From Stomatohabitans albus (GTDB taxonomy: Bacteria; Actinomycetota; Nitriliruptoria; Euzebyales; Euzebyaceae): a stretch of 64,000 nucleotides of DNA. The position numbers and the translations under genes are program-made. Shown piece after piece: positions 19,333-29,611 of the stretch. The stretch is from the NCBI RefSeq assembly GCF_036336025.1, contig NZ_JAYKKE010000002.1:62001-126000 (forward strand), given 5' to 3'. Each line of letters starts with the position of its first letter. Within the stretch, counting starts at the first letter, position 1. The notes under the pieces were generated by a model. It saw only the letters and a list, made by a program, of their open reading frames with translations, was not told the origin of the DNA and searched no databases.

Positions 19333-20529
19333 ATGGCAAACCGTACGTGGCAATTTACATCAGAGTCGGTTACTGAAGGGCACCCTGACAAAGTGGCTGA
19401 CCAAATCAGTGACGCCGTCTTAGATGCGGTCCTAGCCAAAGACCCTGACCCTGCTCGTGCCCGAGTTGCGTGTGAAACCGTCATTAACACGGGGTTAGTC
19501 CTGGTTACAGGGGAAATACGTACCGAGGCCTACATCGATATTGCACAGATTGCACGAGACACTATCTGCAAGATTGGGTATGACCGGCCAGAGGCGTATT
19601 TTGATGGCCATACCTGCGGTGTCTTAGTCACCTTAGATGAGCAAAGCCCAGATATTGCTGGCGGTGTTGATACCGCACTTGAAGTGCGCGATGGCAGCGG
19701 AGATGATCTCCTCGATCAAATTGGTGCCGGTGACCAAGGGATGGTCTTTGGTTATGCCACGGATGAAACCCCCGAACTTATGCCCATGCCGATTGCCTTG
19801 GCACACCGCTTAGCCCAGCGGTTAGCTGAGGTTCGCCATGACGGTACGGTGCCGTATCTGATGCCGGATGGGAAAACCCAGGTGACAGTTCGATACGAGA
19901 ATCATGTACCTGTGGCCGTCACCGGTGTGTTGATTAGTACGCAGCACAAGGCAGAGATTGATCTCGTTGGCCATCTCACCCCTGATGTGATTGAGCATGT
20001 TGTCCATCCGGTACTCGGTGATCAGCTTGCCATCAGTGACGACGAGATTCTCGTGAACCCGTCAGGACGGTTTGTTATCGGTGGCCCGGTTGGTGATGCT
20101 GGGCTAACGGGGCGGAAAATTATTGTTGACACCTACGGGGGTATGGCCCGCCATGGTGGTGGAGCATTCAGTGGCAAGGATGCAACCAAGATTGACCGGT
20201 CTGCGGCGTACGCTGCTCGCTGGGTGGCGAAACATATTGTGGCTGCCGGCCTGGCAAAGCGTGCAGAATTACAGGTCGCGTACGCTATCGGTGTAGCAAG
20301 TCCGGTGTCGTATTCACTGGAGACGTTTGGGACAGAAACCGTTGACCCGGACAAGATTTTAAATGCGATCCCAGAAGTCTTTGACCTGCGTCCTGCGGCG
20401 ATGATTCGAGACCTCGATTTATTAACCCCCACATTTAGTGCAACTGCTGCTTATGGTCACTTCGGACGTGCCGATTTCCCTTGGGAACAAATGACCCGTC
20501 TCGATGCATTGTCGCGCCTGGTGAACTAG
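19333..20529 (+). CDS. metK: S-adenosylmethionine synthase
   Basis: MetK makes SAM from methionine and ATP. The 398-residue protein contains [19 protein letters not shown], the [12 protein letters not shown] substrate loop, and the second signature GGGAFSGKD near residue 277. ATG 19333 follows AAGGA; 19 upstream in-frame codons from 19276 overlap the rpoZ terminator region and are not counted. I looked for a SAM riboswitch between the terminator and the start and saw no recognisable one in the 50 or so available bases. A GGDEF-EAL pair follows directly. Confidence 0.96.
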   Translation: MANRTWQFTSESVTEGHPDKVADQISDAVLDAVLAKDPDPARARVACETVINTGLVLVTGEIRTEAYIDIAQIARDTICKIGYDRPEAYFDGHTCGVLVTLDEQSPDIAGGVDTALEVRDGSGDDLLDQIGAGDQGMVFGYATDETPELMPMPIALAHRLAQRLAEVRHDGTVPYLMPDGKTQVTVRYENHVPVAVTGVLISTQHKAEIDLVGHLTPDVIEHVVHPVLGDQLAISDDEILVNPSGRFVIGGPVGDAGLTGRKIIVDTYGGMARHGGGAFSGKDATKIDRSAAYAARWVAKHIVAAGLAKRAELQVAYAIGVASPVSYSLETFGTETVDPDKILNAIPEVFDLRPAAMIRDLDLLTPTFSATAAYGHFGRADFPWEQMTRLDALSRLVN

Positions 20530-20579
20530 CGGTGCCATGACGCGTGCGAGACGGGTATACCCTCACGTTGAGCACGCCC

Positions 20580-22877
20580 ATGATCCAAACAGCATCACAA
20601 TCAAATCCCACCCAGCTAGCTGAGCCACATTCGGCACCAGCTCACGTGGTTGTGGAATCGGTTGTTCACACGGTTCAAACCTACTTTTGGTATGTCATTG
20701 GGCTGGTAACCCTTGCCGCCCTCGCTTTGGTCTGGATGGGGCAGGCGGTCATTGCCGCAGCGTTGATGGCGGTCTTTTCCTACGGGGTTCATCTCATCTA
20801 TAGCACCACTATTTTTGATGGTCCCTTATGGCAATCAATCACGACGATACGTGCCACGCTTGCCCGTATGGTCGCTGCCTATGTGCTTATCAGTATTTTC
20901 AGTACTAATGAACACTGGGTGCCCTTCATTGTGGCAATGTTGATTGGGTTACACGGGGTATGGCGACATTGGGAGACGCTTGTACCTGCTCGAACCTTGT
21001 ACAAAGAGTATGGGCGAACATTTGGGGCACTCTTGGATTGTCTCCTCATTGGTATGGTCGCCATCGTTTGGATCACGAACGAGTGGGTGGGCCCAATGGT
21101 TGTTGCCGCGAGTACGGGAACAAACCTGGTCATTCCACTCATCCAGATCTATGGGTGGGGATTAGTCCTCATCACTATTGCCCAAATCCAGTTACTAGCC
21201 TTTTATGCACTCCATCTTCGTGGCTCGATGATTCTGGCTATCAGCCAACAGATGTTCACAATCTCAGGCATTATTGCCTGGTTTATTGCCAATCCCTCCA
21301 CCCAAGAACGTGCCGCAACCTGGGTGACGATCACACTACTCTTTGCCATAGTCGGTTCATTTTTGGGGCGCCAAATCCTGTTGAAGAATGAGGACGCGGA
21401 ACCGTACAAGTACGGCAATACCTCAATCGCTATTTTGGTAACCGTCATGTCGATATGGACGTGGGTGTGGTTGATTGTTTGGAACCCATTTACGTCACTC
21501 CAGGGCACGTTCATGTCAACGCCATTCAACCTCGTGCTTCTGATCCTGGTGCTATTGCGGCTGATCGAGCTACGGGCTAGTGATGGCCGTCAGCTTGCGC
21601 AGGTGTATACCCAAATCACCACAGACTCCCTAACTGGTTGTGGGTCTCGACTAGCACTTATTTCGGCTATGTCCTTTGAACCTGGCTGGGTACTCGTGAT
21701 TGACATTGACGGCTTCAGTAGCGTGAATGACGTCTATGGACACTTTGTCGGTGATGATGTCCTCCGCCGCATGGTGAAACGCATCGAAGCTCGCCTTGGC
21801 GAAAGCGGCAAGATCTTCCGTATCGGTGACGATGAATTCGCCGTCATGATTCATGACCGTGCCGGAGATGTGGACCGCATTGGCAAACTATTGCTGAACT
21901 GTAGTGATGACCCACAGGTAAAAGGCCTCAGTTTTTCAATCGGGTCCGCGCGTTTTGATCCTAAACAGCCCATCGAGGCACTCCATCATGCTGACGCAGC
22001 ACTTCAACTCGTGCGTGAAAATGGGCGTGGCTATTACTTACGCGCCACACCGCAAATGATTGGCCAACGCCAGCGTGTACTCGAAATTCGTAATGCCCTT
22101 GTTCATGAGCGCCTCTCAGGTATTACCTTGGCCTGGCAGCCACTCCACGACATTTCTAAACCTGAACGACCGATTGTTGGGGTTGAGGCCCTCTCGCGCT
22201 GGCATCACCCGGTGTTGGGAACGATCTCACCTGGTGAGTTCATCCCAATTATCGAACGGGAAGGGTTCTCAAGTGAACTTGGTGTGCACGTCACCCGACA
22301 GGCGATGAAACGTGCCCGTGAATGGATAGACGCGGGTACGCCAGTCCAAATCAGCCTGAATATTTCTGTGTTGCAGCTCCGTGACCCTGCTGGGGTGGCG
22401 GCGCTGATTGAAGCATTGCAAGCTGACCGCGAAGCTGCCGAATGGATCATTGTTGAGGTAACCGAAACGGTGTCCAGTGACCGCTCTGTGGTGGATATTT
22501 TGAACCGTATCCGTGAAACAGGTGCCCGTATCGCCCTTGATGACTTTGGCGCTGGTGCGGCAAATGTGTGGCGTATTACCGCATTGCCAGCAGATGTGCT
22601 CAAAATTGACCGCAATCTCCTGCGTGGTGTGCCTGAAAACCCGGCATCCATCGCGATGTTGCGCACGATGGTGTCACTGGGTCACGACGTTGGTATGCAA
22701 GTCATTGTTGAGGGCATTGAAACGGAGGAGGTCCACGAGCATGTCGTGGCCACCGGCGCGGTATTTGGCCAGGGGTGGCTCTATGGGCGGCCAATTGAAA
22801 ACGGCGATATTGATTTGACCGCAGCACCAGGAACTCCGCAATTAGTGCGTCGTGTCATGGAGGGCATTCATGAGTAA
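20580..22877 (+). CDS. Membrane GGDEF-EAL protein 5, altered GGDEF, intact EAL
   Basis: About 765 residues: several membrane helices up to roughly residue 345, then a GGDEF domain whose loop is GDDEF (near 415) with no RxxD site before it, then an EAL domain with every catalytic residue present (EALSRW near 534, LNIS, EVTET, DDFGAG, KID, VEGIE, GQGW). It is most likely a c-di-GMP phosphodiesterase, with the cyclase domain perhaps regulatory. The start is uncertain: ATG 20580 is preferred, but GTG 20544 is in frame and neither has a strong ribosome-binding site. It overlaps the next gene by 8 bases. Confidence 0.86.
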   Translation: MIQTASQSNPTQLAEPHSAPAHVVVESVVHTVQTYFWYVIGLVTLAALALVWMGQAVIAAALMAVFSYGVHLIYSTTIFDGPLWQSITTIRATLARMVAAYVLISIFSTNEHWVPFIVAMLIGLHGVWRHWETLVPARTLYKEYGRTFGALLDCLLIGMVAIVWITNEWVGPMVVAASTGTNLVIPLIQIYGWGLVLITIAQIQLLAFYALHLRGSMILAISQQMFTISGIIAWFIANPSTQERAATWVTITLLFAIVGSFLGRQILLKNEDAEPYKYGNTSIAILVTVMSIWTWVWLIVWNPFTSLQGTFMSTPFNLVLLILVLLRLIELRASDGRQLAQVYTQITTDSLTGCGSRLALISAMSFEPGWVLVIDIDGFSSVNDVYGHFVGDDVLRRMVKRIEARLGESGKIFRIGDDEFAVMIHDRAGDVDRIGKLLLNCSDDPQVKGLSFSIGSARFDPKQPIEALHHADAALQLVRENGRGYYLRATPQMIGQRQRVLEIRNALVHERLSGITLAWQPLHDISKPERPIVGVEALSRWHHPVLGTISPGEFIPIIEREGFSSELGVHVTRQAMKRAREWIDAGTPVQISLNISVLQLRDPAGVAALIEALQADREAAEWIIVEVTETVSSDRSVVDILNRIRETGARIALDDFGAGAANVWRITALPADVLKIDRNLLRGVPENPASIAMLRTMVSLGHDVGMQVIVEGIETEEVHEHVVATGAVFGQGWLYGRPIENGDIDLTAAPGTPQLVRRVMEGIHE

Positions 22878-25128
22878 CGTTGCAGTTCATTACTCAAGAG
22901 ACAAAGGACTATTTTTTAACGATATACATTATGCAATTTTTCCTATCATTGGCTTAATTGCATTTCCTGTTATTGCGTTATTAACCAAGTCAAATGCAAT
23001 AGTAACAAGTATTGTTGCTATTATTTCAACAGCTATTTGTTATTGGTATATTCAAAAGCTCCAGCGTGAACATAATCACAAAATACCAATGATTTCAGTT
23101 GTTAAATTATGGTTTGTTTCTGTTATCGTTAATTGTGTAGTTCGTGAACTAACAACTATTTTTACCACCCTACCAGACACGACACCGATTTGGGCGACCA
23201 TGGCGGTGGGTGTGCTGATGATCATGTCTCAGTACACAAGCTTATATGGTGAGATTGGGTCGGTGTTATCCTCAGCGTCCCGCTTGATGTGGGCCGATAT
23301 GGCCATTCTCAATACCTTTTATGTGGCTTGGATATGGGAATCACATGGCCGGTATATTACTGAAATAACGACTGAACATGGCCTCGTGATTGTGCTATGG
23401 ATTGTGTACACCGTTGTCTTTCTTGCCTATGCCCCACTCGTGTGGATGAGTCGACGAACTGAGGGCACGCTCACGGTGGCTATCGGCGGTGAAAGTATCA
23501 AGGTAGCCGCCCTGCTTTCCATGATTTCAGATTTGAATCTTCACCCAGACACCTTTTTCCCTGTCATTCTGATTGCTGGAACCTGGTTATGTGTCATCGG
23601 TATTCAAGTTGCCAAGGATTCAGCGATGCGGCGGGTGTACATCGGACCGCAACCAGACACGATCACGGTAGTGCTCGTCGTCAGTCTGGCTTGGGCGTTC
23701 TTAATTCCTACGCTGCCTGAGCATCTTCCAAACATATCCTTTCGCACCATTATGCGCGTCGATACCTTTAACTGGGTATTTATGCTCTTAACATTCATCT
23801 TTGTGAATATTCGTGTTTTGAGTATGCGACTCAATACTCGAAACTATATGTCCGAACTCACAAAACTTGTATTAATTGACTCAATCACCAACACAGATAA
23901 TCGCTATGCCTTAAGTGTGTTTAAGGTAGAGGTGCCATCCTGGCTACTCGTTACTGACTTTGATGGGTTTAAAGCGGTCAATGAGTTACGGGGGAGTTCT
24001 GCCGGTGACGCATTGTTAAAGCGTTACTGTGATCGACTAAAGGCCGTGCTACGTCCTAGCGTAGGGCTATTCCGATTAAGTAATGACGAGTTTGCCCTAG
24101 TCGTTCCCAAACAAGATTATTCGTTAAAAGAGATTGGCACGATCGTGTTAAATGCTGGGCACGATGAATTGATTTCCGAAGTGGGGGTCAGCATCGGGGT
24201 GACCTCCATTGACCCAGGCCAAAGTATGAATGAGGCATTAGCTGAAGCGGCTACCGCCTTGAGTCACGCTAAAACCACGGGGCGGAATCGATGGGTGTAT
24301 CTCCAAAAACACTTGGCACTACAACGTCAGCGAGAAATTGACCTCCAGCGATCCATTGTGGGCTGGCGAGGGAACCTCAATTTAAAGTTCTGGCCAGTCT
24401 TAAATAGCGTGTTCCCAGATGCTGAAGTGGTGATGCTGGAGGCGGTACCAGTCTGGGATGACTTAGAAGTAGGCAAAGTCGATCCCATGGATATGTGGTT
24501 AGAAGCCGAACGTGTCGGTCGTGCTACTGATTTGGCCAATTTAGTTGTTACCCAATGGTTGCGTTCAGTGCGATCCTGGGCAGACTCGGGCTATCCACGG
24601 CCGGTAAGCGTATATTTGCCATTAGCTGTGATTCGTGATGCCGATTTCATGGAAAACTTACAAAGTCGTCTCTCTGATGCCGGCGATCTCGCTCAATGGT
24701 TGATTATCAATGTCTCAGAAGATGTCTTTGGTTGTAAAGATGATTCCATTGTCCAAGGCCTCGCCAAATTACGTGAAACCGGTGTACGTATCGGCATTAA
24801 CGACTTTGGGATTGGCCCGGCCATGGTCGGTGAAATCGCGTATACCCCTATTGATGTGGTGCGTGTAGCCCCAGAACTGTTATTTAACCTGAACGAAGCA
24901 ACCTCACTGGCGGTAGTACGGGTACTTATAAATCTGTCTCGTGATGTGGGGATGAACATTATCCTGGCAGGCGTGAGTACCCACCATCTGCGCTACCTTC
25001 AAGAACTGGGCACGACCCTGGTCACTGGTCCTATTGCCGGCAAAGCACTCATTGACGCCGAGCTCTATCAGATTCACCAGCCGCCACTTCCGGCACGAGA
25101 GTTTCAACCGGTAGCACGGGCACGGTAG
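22870..25128 (+). CDS. Membrane GGDEF-EAL protein 6, degenerate, AT-rich 5' third
   Basis: A 752-residue paralogue starting at ATG 22870 behind GGAGGG. The GGDEF loop is SNDEF (near residue 403) and the EAL domain is EAV (near 523), with NDFG for DDFG, RVA for KID and LAGVS for AEGVE. It is probably catalytically inactive in both halves. The first 300 bases are strikingly AT-rich (18 of 60 bases are G or C at 22921-22980), and composition changes abruptly near 23165 to that of the neighbours, while the reading frame continues through membrane helices. It is coupled to protein 5 by an 8-base overlap and ends 2 bases before priA. Confidence 0.85.
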   Translation: MSNVAVHYSRDKGLFFNDIHYAIFPIIGLIAFPVIALLTKSNAIVTSIVAIISTAICYWYIQKLQREHNHKIPMISVVKLWFVSVIVNCVVRELTTIFTTLPDTTPIWATMAVGVLMIMSQYTSLYGEIGSVLSSASRLMWADMAILNTFYVAWIWESHGRYITEITTEHGLVIVLWIVYTVVFLAYAPLVWMSRRTEGTLTVAIGGESIKVAALLSMISDLNLHPDTFFPVILIAGTWLCVIGIQVAKDSAMRRVYIGPQPDTITVVLVVSLAWAFLIPTLPEHLPNISFRTIMRVDTFNWVFMLLTFIFVNIRVLSMRLNTRNYMSELTKLVLIDSITNTDNRYALSVFKVEVPSWLLVTDFDGFKAVNELRGSSAGDALLKRYCDRLKAVLRPSVGLFRLSNDEFALVVPKQDYSLKEIGTIVLNAGHDELISEVGVSIGVTSIDPGQSMNEALAEAATALSHAKTTGRNRWVYLQKHLALQRQREIDLQRSIVGWRGNLNLKFWPVLNSVFPDAEVVMLEAVPVWDDLEVGKVDPMDMWLEAERVGRATDLANLVVTQWLRSVRSWADSGYPRPVSVYLPLAVIRDADFMENLQSRLSDAGDLAQWLIINVSEDVFGCKDDSIVQGLAKLRETGVRIGINDFGIGPAMVGEIAYTPIDVVRVAPELLFNLNEATSLAVVRVLINLSRDVGMNIILAGVSTHHLRYLQELGTTLVTGPIAGKALIDAELYQIHQPPLPAREFQPVARAR

Positions 25129-25130
25129 GT

Positions 25131-26996
25131 ATGCCTGCGCGATATGCGCGCCTCTACCCGGTCGTAAAAGCTATCCACCTCGACCGATGGTTCGACTATG
25201 CGATTCCTGACGGGATTGCGGGGGGAGACCAGATTCGGCTTGGGAGTGCAGTTCGCTTGCATTTTCATGGTATGTCCACATCCGGCTGGGTGATGGAGGT
25301 GGCCACATCGACGGCTATCGACCCTGCTCAGATCAAGCCCATTGATGCAGTGGTACGGACACCACCGTTTTTTGACCCGGCAGACGCTGCCGCCTGGCGA
25401 TGGGTAGCTGACCGCTTTGGGAGCACCTTTGCGGCAGTCACCCGACATGCGATCCCTGACCGGGTGAAATATGTTGAACGTGAACTCACCCAATGGCCCT
25501 CCCCACCAGCCATTCCAACCCAACCTTGGCACGATGGCGGACACATCACCCACCTTGAACGCGGTTGGCACGATGATGGGCGTGATGCCATCCTGACCCG
25601 TATTCGCGCCGTCGTTGATGCTGGCTATCAAGCCCATATCATCACCCCATTACCGGATTGCCCTATCAGTGACGCCATCCAGAAGGCCTTTGGACGTATG
25701 GTCCTCGACCTGCGTGGTGAAACCCAACAATCTGCCCGCTACCGAGGTTTCTGGCGCTGGCGAACCGGGCAGGCCCGCATTCTCATTGGGACACGGTCAA
25801 GTGCGCTCTGGCCCGGCCAAACAGGAGCGGTTGGGCTCATCGTGCTCATTGACGAGGCGAACCCGGCCTATAAAATGCCCAGTGCCCCGCGTGCGCATAT
25901 TCGAGAGACGGCGCTCATTCGGGCCCGAACACACCACAGCGAAGTACTTATCACCAGCGCCGTCCCGTCTGGGCAACTGACCCGATTAATCGCCGGTGGC
26001 CATGTTCGTGTCGACAAGGCCAGTCGACGCCAGATTGAAACCGCATCACCGGCAATACACATGATTGACCGCAACACATTGCCTATTGCACGACGTGGAC
26101 GGCTAGCAGGGCCAGCTCTGGATGCGATCACCACCGTGCTCAATGCTGGTGGCCGAGTGATCGTCCTGGTCGCGATGAAAGGAACTGGCCGCTCTATCGG
26201 GTGCCAGCGATGTAAGCGGCGCATGGCCTGTCCAGCGTGTGGAGCTGGGTTAGATACCCCCGACCGCCAGCCGATCGCGCAAGCAACGCAATGGCAGTGC
26301 GGGGTATGTGATTGGCGTGGGGAACCATTTGCCTGCCCGCACTGTTCGTCCACGAGCTATGGGTTTAAGCGTGCCGGTGTGACGCAAATCAGCAATGAAC
26401 TTCGCAAGACCTTTCCTCACGCCGACATCACGACGATGGAAGGGTTCAACCAACCTGGCCCGACCACTCGGCCGGCCATAGCGGTGATGACCCGTGGTTC
26501 GGTGGTGGCCAGCCCAACCTGGCTTGGCGGTGCGCGCGCTGAACTGGCCGTCATCGTTGATCCCGATGTACTCCTTGGCCGTCCTGACTATGACGCTACA
26601 GAAGATGCGTTACGGTTGTGGGCAGACACGGCCCATCTCGCACAACGGGTAATTATTCAAACCTATGAGCCCGATCACCACGCCATCACCGCATTCAGTT
26701 TGATTAACCCGGGCTTGTTCTGGGATCGGGAACTTGACCGTCGGGCTGCGCTGCATTTCCCCCCGGCTGGGCATCTCATTCGTCTTGAACGCATGACCCA
26801 AGAGACGGTCAGCACCTTGTGTGAAGCCCTCGCCGAACAGTCATCTGTGATTGTCTTAGGCCCTGATGAAGATGGGAGCACACTCGTCACAACACCTGAT
26901 TTGCCCACTACGCTGAAGAATATGCGTCCGATTCAAGAAGATTGGGCAAAAGCGGATACTGGTATCCGTATGGATGTGGATCCCATCCACCTGTAG
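25131..26996 (+). CDS. priA: PriA-like primosomal protein without Walker A
   Basis: Actinobacterial PriA-type protein (621 aa). The N-terminal DNA-binding region (VVKAIHLDRWFDYAIPDG) and eight zinc-ligand cysteines in the CQRC/CPAC/CGVC/CPHC pattern (residues about 360-410) match PriA. The helicase part lacks the GxGKT P-loop, with HIITPLPDCPISDAI at the equivalent place, as is known for actinobacterial PriA, so helicase activity is not expected. ATG 25131 lies 2 bases after the upstream stop. It is convergent with rsmB. Its metK-priA placement is conserved apart from the two inserted signalling genes. Confidence 0.88.
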   Translation: MPARYARLYPVVKAIHLDRWFDYAIPDGIAGGDQIRLGSAVRLHFHGMSTSGWVMEVATSTAIDPAQIKPIDAVVRTPPFFDPADAAAWRWVADRFGSTFAAVTRHAIPDRVKYVERELTQWPSPPAIPTQPWHDGGHITHLERGWHDDGRDAILTRIRAVVDAGYQAHIITPLPDCPISDAIQKAFGRMVLDLRGETQQSARYRGFWRWRTGQARILIGTRSSALWPGQTGAVGLIVLIDEANPAYKMPSAPRAHIRETALIRARTHHSEVLITSAVPSGQLTRLIAGGHVRVDKASRRQIETASPAIHMIDRNTLPIARRGRLAGPALDAITTVLNAGGRVIVLVAMKGTGRSIGCQRCKRRMACPACGAGLDTPDRQPIAQATQWQCGVCDWRGEPFACPHCSSTSYGFKRAGVTQISNELRKTFPHADITTMEGFNQPGPTTRPAIAVMTRGSVVASPTWLGGARAELAVIVDPDVLLGRPDYDATEDALRLWADTAHLAQRVIIQTYEPDHHAITAFSLINPGLFWDRELDRRAALHFPPAGHLIRLERMTQETVSTLCEALAEQSSVIVLGPDEDGSTLVTTPDLPTTLKNMRPIQEDWAKADTGIRMDVDPIHL

Positions 26997-27008
26997 CCCT
27001 CGGGGGCT
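26995..27008. terminator. Short hairpin between convergent priA and rsmB
   Basis: AGCCC (26995-26999) pairs with GGGCT (27004-27008) around a TCGG loop, in the 68-base gap between the two convergent stops. No clear U tract follows on either strand, so a bidirectional terminator role is only suggested by position. Confidence 0.3.
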
Positions 27009-27064
27009 CATGCTCGAGTATAGATCCCCTGGCGTCCGTTCTTGTATCTGCCCGTGCCTTGCCC

Positions 27065-28663
27065 TTACTCCACTCGAAATACGGCGATATACATGCCATC
27101 CGTTTCATCGGTATCGGGGGCGAGTTGCACCCCAAACTCGGTGTTGGTGCCGACATCAATCGGTACCCCTTGCACACTCACATTGGGGTGGCGGGTAAGG
27201 GCGGTACGAACCACGTCATCGGTTTCAGCCGTTGTCCACGTACACACGGAATACACCAGTTTGCCACCAGGCTTAACCATCCTGACCGCCGCATCGAAAA
27301 GCTCACCCTGCAAGGTAGCCAACCCCGTGATGTCGTCGGGCTGTTGGCGCCAACGGATTTCAGGGCGGCGACGCATCACTCCAAGGCCAGAACATGGTGC
27401 ATCAAGAAGTACAAGGTCAACAAGTCCACCCTCAGGTGTGAACGTGCGGGCATCTCCCACGGTGATCGGAATGGTCAATCCAAACTGGTCAGCCATATCA
27501 CGCAGGCGCTGCAATCGAAAATCGTGCAGGTCATTGGCTTGAACAGCTACATCATGTTGCGCGAGAGCAATTGTTTTCCCCCCGGGCGCAGCGCACAGAT
27601 CAACCGCTCGGTCACCGGCATTCATGGCATCAACCGCCGCGAGTACCACCGCTTGGCTCGCTGCATCTTGAATGACGGCTCGACCTTGCTGAACCCAAGG
27701 TAAATCACCACCACGGCCACGCGTACGGACCACCAATGCTCCTGGAATGTGCTGATGGGCTGTCACCTCGATACCAGCATCGTGCATATCGTTCAAGAGT
27801 GCGTCAACACTCCCAATAGCACGCAATATGGTTGGTGCTGGCGTGTTGGATGCTTCTAATACGCGCTGTGCACGATCACCGAATCGCTCTCGGGCGAACT
27901 CAACCACCCATAGGGGATAGCCAAGCCCAAATGCCATCGCTCGATCATGGGGAAAGGTGGTTGCCCCAAGCCAGTCAAAATCTTGGCGCTGGCGGATTAC
28001 CCCACGTAAGACACCGTTAGTAAAGCCGACAAAATGCCGACTCTTTGACGCCTTGGCGATGGCATCCACATGGCTTTTCACCACCGCATGGTCTGGGGCA
28101 TGTCCGGCGAGGAGTTCCCACGTTCCGACTCGTAGGGTTGCCCGAACCTGGGGGTCAAGCTGGTCGATCGGGGTATGTAATACCTGATTGAGGACCGCAT
28201 CGAGGGTGCCCTGCATCCGAATCGTTGAAAATACCAGGTTGGACACAAAAGCCTTATCACGCCCATCCAAGTCGGTTTGTGTCAACGCCTCATCGAGGAT
28301 AGGGGTTGCCCAACTATCGTCACGTTCAACTCGGGCAAGGACACTCGCTGCTAACCGACGGGTCCGCACCCCGCTCCCTTTATTATGACCCGTTGTTCTT
28401 GCACTTGGCATCCGCCCTGGCTGGCGCTGCGAGTGGCGTGACTGAGCAGGGTGGGAAGTACGGCGTGTGTCGGCGGTATGACCCTTACGTCCGGAACCGG
28501 TCGCTGATGCACGGTTACCCGATCCCGTCGTCTGCTTTTTTCCACCCTCTGCCTTCGTGGGTGTCGATTTTGCAGCTTTGTACTGGTCCGCACGCTGTGA
28601 CTTTGCTGACACTGATTTGCGTACAGCCTTGCGTTTAGGGCGTTGGTCGCCAATCCCACTCAT
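27065..28663 (-). CDS. rsmB: 16S rRNA m5C967 methyltransferase with basic N-terminal extension
   Basis: RsmB (Sun/Fmu) methylates C967 of 16S rRNA using SAM. In the 532-residue protein, residues about 100-240 form the NusB-like RNA-binding domain, followed by a Rossmann methyltransferase with DLCAAPGGKT, DAPCSGLGVMRRRPEIRW (catalytic cysteine) and the second cysteine in YSVCTW. Residues 1-95 are an extra low-complexity tail rich in K, R, S, T and G. ATG 28663 is preceded by AAAGGA. It follows fmt by 8 bases and completes a def-fmt-rsmB operon. Confidence 0.92.
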   Translation of the reverse strand: MSGIGDQRPKRKAVRKSVSAKSQRADQYKAAKSTPTKAEGGKKQTTGSGNRASATGSGRKGHTADTRRTSHPAQSRHSQRQPGRMPSARTTGHNKGSGVRTRRLAASVLARVERDDSWATPILDEALTQTDLDGRDKAFVSNLVFSTIRMQGTLDAVLNQVLHTPIDQLDPQVRATLRVGTWELLAGHAPDHAVVKSHVDAIAKASKSRHFVGFTNGVLRGVIRQRQDFDWLGATTFPHDRAMAFGLGYPLWVVEFARERFGDRAQRVLEASNTPAPTILRAIGSVDALLNDMHDAGIEVTAHQHIPGALVVRTRGRGGDLPWVQQGRAVIQDAASQAVVLAAVDAMNAGDRAVDLCAAPGGKTIALAQHDVAVQANDLHDFRLQRLRDMADQFGLTIPITVGDARTFTPEGGLVDLVLLDAPCSGLGVMRRRPEIRWRQQPDDITGLATLQGELFDAAVRMVKPGGKLVYSVCTWTTAETDDVVRTALTRHPNVSVQGVPIDVGTNTEFGVQLAPDTDETDGMYIAVFRVE

Positions 28664-28671
28664 GATGTCCT

Positions 28672-29586
28672 TTAATCGCCCAATCGGTCAGGCTGGTAGC
28701 CGTTAGCCCAGGCATCACCGGCCATACGAGGTTTCCCGGCCGGTTGGACGGTAACCAACGTGACAGCCCCCTCACCACAGGCAACAACAGGGAATCCCTT
28801 GTCTTCTCGGAGAATATGGCCGGGCTGCCCTGAACCGGTGGTAAGCCGGGTTGCATGCACCTTCAAGCGTGCCCCTTGGATACTGGTATGTGCCCCCGGC
28901 AGCGGGTTATAGGCGCGCACACGATTGTGAATGACTGCAGCGGGCAACGTCCAGTCGATGCGAGCATCTTCAGAACTAATTTTGGCTGCATAGGTTGCCA
29001 GGTCATGTGCTTGTGGCTGGGGAGTAATAGCGCCATTCACAAGTCCACGCACCGCACGCACAAGCTCTGGTGCACCGAGAATCGCTAGCCGCTCGGTTAA
29101 CGCACCAGCCGTTTCATCGGGATCAATCTGAATAGGTAACTGGGTGAGAATATCTCCAGTATCCATACCTGCATCAAGGCGAAAACACGTTACCCCACCA
29201 ACCGTGTCTCCGTGGGCGATGCCGAATGCCACCGGAGCGGCACCACGCCAGGCTGGGAGCAAGGAAAAGTGAAGATTGACAAAGCCGTGACCACTTGACT
29301 CAAGAATGTCTGGTTTCAAAATAGAACCGTAGGCCACCACTGCCGCTGCGTCGAGGCGCATTGCAATGAGCTCTTGACGTATCTGTGACGGCTGGTCTGG
29401 CTGAAAGACCGGAAGACCAGCGTCTAAGGCGGCGATCTTTACCGGTGGTGGCGTCAGTCTGTGGCCGCGTCCGGCTGGTCGATCTGGGTTGGTGATAACG
29501 GCAGCAACGTCGATGTCGGAGTCGTCGATAAAAGCGGAGAGGCTAGGAACCGCAGGGTCCGGTGTGCCAAAAAAAGCGATACGCAT
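28672..29586 (-). CDS. fmt: Methionyl-tRNA formyltransferase
   Basis: Fmt formylates initiator Met-tRNA using 10-formyltetrahydrofolate. The 304-residue product shows RIAFFGTPDPAVPSL at the N-terminus, the catalytic region NLHFSLLPAWRGAAP with the asparagine and histidine, and DAGMDTGDIL with the catalytic aspartate. A C-terminal OB-like domain covers residues about 205-304. It lies 25 bases after def and 8 bases before rsmB on the minus strand, a standard order. It acts with def to add and later remove the formyl group. Confidence 0.96.
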   Translation of the reverse strand: MRIAFFGTPDPAVPSLSAFIDDSDIDVAAVITNPDRPAGRGHRLTPPPVKIAALDAGLPVFQPDQPSQIRQELIAMRLDAAAVVAYGSILKPDILESSGHGFVNLHFSLLPAWRGAAPVAFGIAHGDTVGGVTCFRLDAGMDTGDILTQLPIQIDPDETAGALTERLAILGAPELVRAVRGLVNGAITPQPQAHDLATYAAKISSEDARIDWTLPAAVIHNRVRAYNPLPGAHTSIQGARLKVHATRLTTGSGQPGHILREDKGFPVVACGEGAVTLVTVQPAGKPRMAGDAWANGYQPDRLGD

Positions 29587-29611
29587 AAGAGTCTTTTCGT
29601 CAGGTTGTCAA

